Shown: one piece after another, positions 13,762 to 14,280 of the stretch
How the letters are laid out: every line of letters starts with the position of its first letter
How positions within the stretch are numbered: the stretch's first letter is position 1
From: Onstottus_B sp035558335
GTDB taxonomy: Bacteria > Acidobacteriota > Blastocatellia > UBA7656
DNA: 14,280 nucleotides
Direction: 5' to 3'
Assembly: GCA_035558335.1 (NCBI GenBank)
Contig: DATMCM010000721.1
Location: forward strand, 1 to 14,280
Position numbers and translations under genes: made by a program
Notes under the pieces: generated by a model
Told to the model about the DNA's origin: nothing
The model's database searches: none
The model's input: the letters and a program-made list of their open reading frames with translations, nothing else

Positions 13762-14280
13762 TTCACCTCCTGCTCGACTACTGCTGTCTCCTGCGGGTCG
13801 CCCACTGCCGGGCGTTCTTGACCTTGCGGCAGAAAAACGGTGAAGACGGCGCCTCTATCAATCGGGTTATTGACTGCTTCGATCCAGCCTCCGTGGTCTT
13901 CGACGATGCGGCGCGATACGGCCAGCCCAAGCCCCGTCCCTTGCCCGACATCCTTGGTTGTGAAGAACGGATCGAAGATCTGCGGCAGATGCTCCGGCGC
14001 AATTCCGGCGCCGCTGTCCGATACACTCGCGGCGATGAATTCCCGGCCATCTTTCTTCTGGCCATTGGAGTGATATTCAAGTCGCAAACGCCCTCCCCGG
14101 GGCATTGCCTGAATGGCGTTGATGCAGAGATTGAGGAAGACCTGGCGCAGCATATCCTTATCGCCTTCGATACCAACCGGCGGGCCGGCAACGATCTCGA
14201 CGCTCACGCCATGCCGGTGGGCCTCGCCCTCGATCAACTCGCTGACATCGCTGAAGACCTGCGCCACGTCTACCGGCTGG
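13758..14280 (-). CDS. Sensor histidine kinase, C-terminal ATPase part (N-terminus outside window)
   Basis: The frame is open from the stop at 13758-13760 to the right edge, so only the last 173 or so residues are seen. They form the HATPase_c domain: N-box NLCINAIQAMP, G1 box DSGAGI, F-box FDPFFTTK, and G2 box GTGLGLAVSRRI, followed by a GAVFTVFLPQ strand. The preceding QPVDVAQVFSDV is typical of the join after the dimerisation/phosphotransfer helix; the His itself lies outside. The overall type is that of NtrB-like kinases. Its stop overlaps the start of the NtrC-type gene (ATGA at 13758-13761), which marks them as a cognate pair. The sensing domain and signal cannot be known from this window. 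Confidence 0.95.
   Translation of the reverse strand, partial: QPVDVAQVFSDVSELIEGEAHRHGVSVEIVAGPPVGIEGDKDMLRQVFLNLCINAIQAMPRGGRLRLEYHSNGQKKDGREFIAASVSDSGAGIAPEHLPQIFDPFFTTKDVGQGTGLGLAVSRRIVEDHGGWIEAVNNPIDRGAVFTVFLPQGQERPAVGDPQETAVVEQEVK

Overview
Every gene I can support in this window lies on the minus strand, so transcription runs from right to left. The base composition is moderately GC-rich. Several features suggest a soil bacterium of the Acidobacteriota (perhaps Blastocatellia): small secreted proteins with the VPFSFTV...LPAGKY pattern, a PAS-PAS sigma-54 activator next to a short STAS protein, and a stand-alone receiver. This placement rests on gene style alone; no rRNA or marker gene is present.

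Layout, right to left. (1) 14280-12391: the catalytic end of a sensor histidine kinase (cut by the window edge), coupled by an ATGA overlap to an NtrC-type response regulator with receiver, AAA+ and Fis-type HTH domains. (2) 12216-10252: a second sigma-54 activator with two PAS domains in place of a receiver. (3) 10251-7701: a 267-base gap holding an essentially perfect -24/-12 (sigma-54) promoter and, about 85 bases upstream of the predicted transcription start, an 18-base near-perfect palindrome. This promoter faces a four-gene cluster: STAS-domain protein, two short-chain dehydrogenases, and a SnoaL/NTF2-like protein. (4) 7700-5499: a sparse stretch with a 158-residue secreted protein (with an inverted repeat upstream), a stand-alone receiver whose phospho-acceptor Asp is replaced by Gly, and an exported Lys/Ala/Gly-rich, histone-tail-like protein. 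(5) 5228-1: a tripartite efflux operon in the order TolC-type outer-membrane protein, EmrA/HlyD-type adaptor, EmrB-type 14-TM MFS pump, followed closely by a cytidylate-kinase-like gene. That last gene starts with TTG and runs off the left edge, so a search limited to ATG or GTG starts would miss it.

The best candidate for an undescribed system is the middle block: a PAS-sensing sigma-54 activator apparently controlling the STAS-SDR-SDR-SnoaL operon next to it through a visible sigma-54 promoter and a candidate enhancer site. Nearby signalling parts also depart from consensus: a receiver without its Asp, a STAS protein without the phospho-Ser, and an NtrC-type protein with QAFTGA in place of GAFTGA. 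No tRNA, rRNA, CRISPR array, insertion sequence or phage gene was seen.
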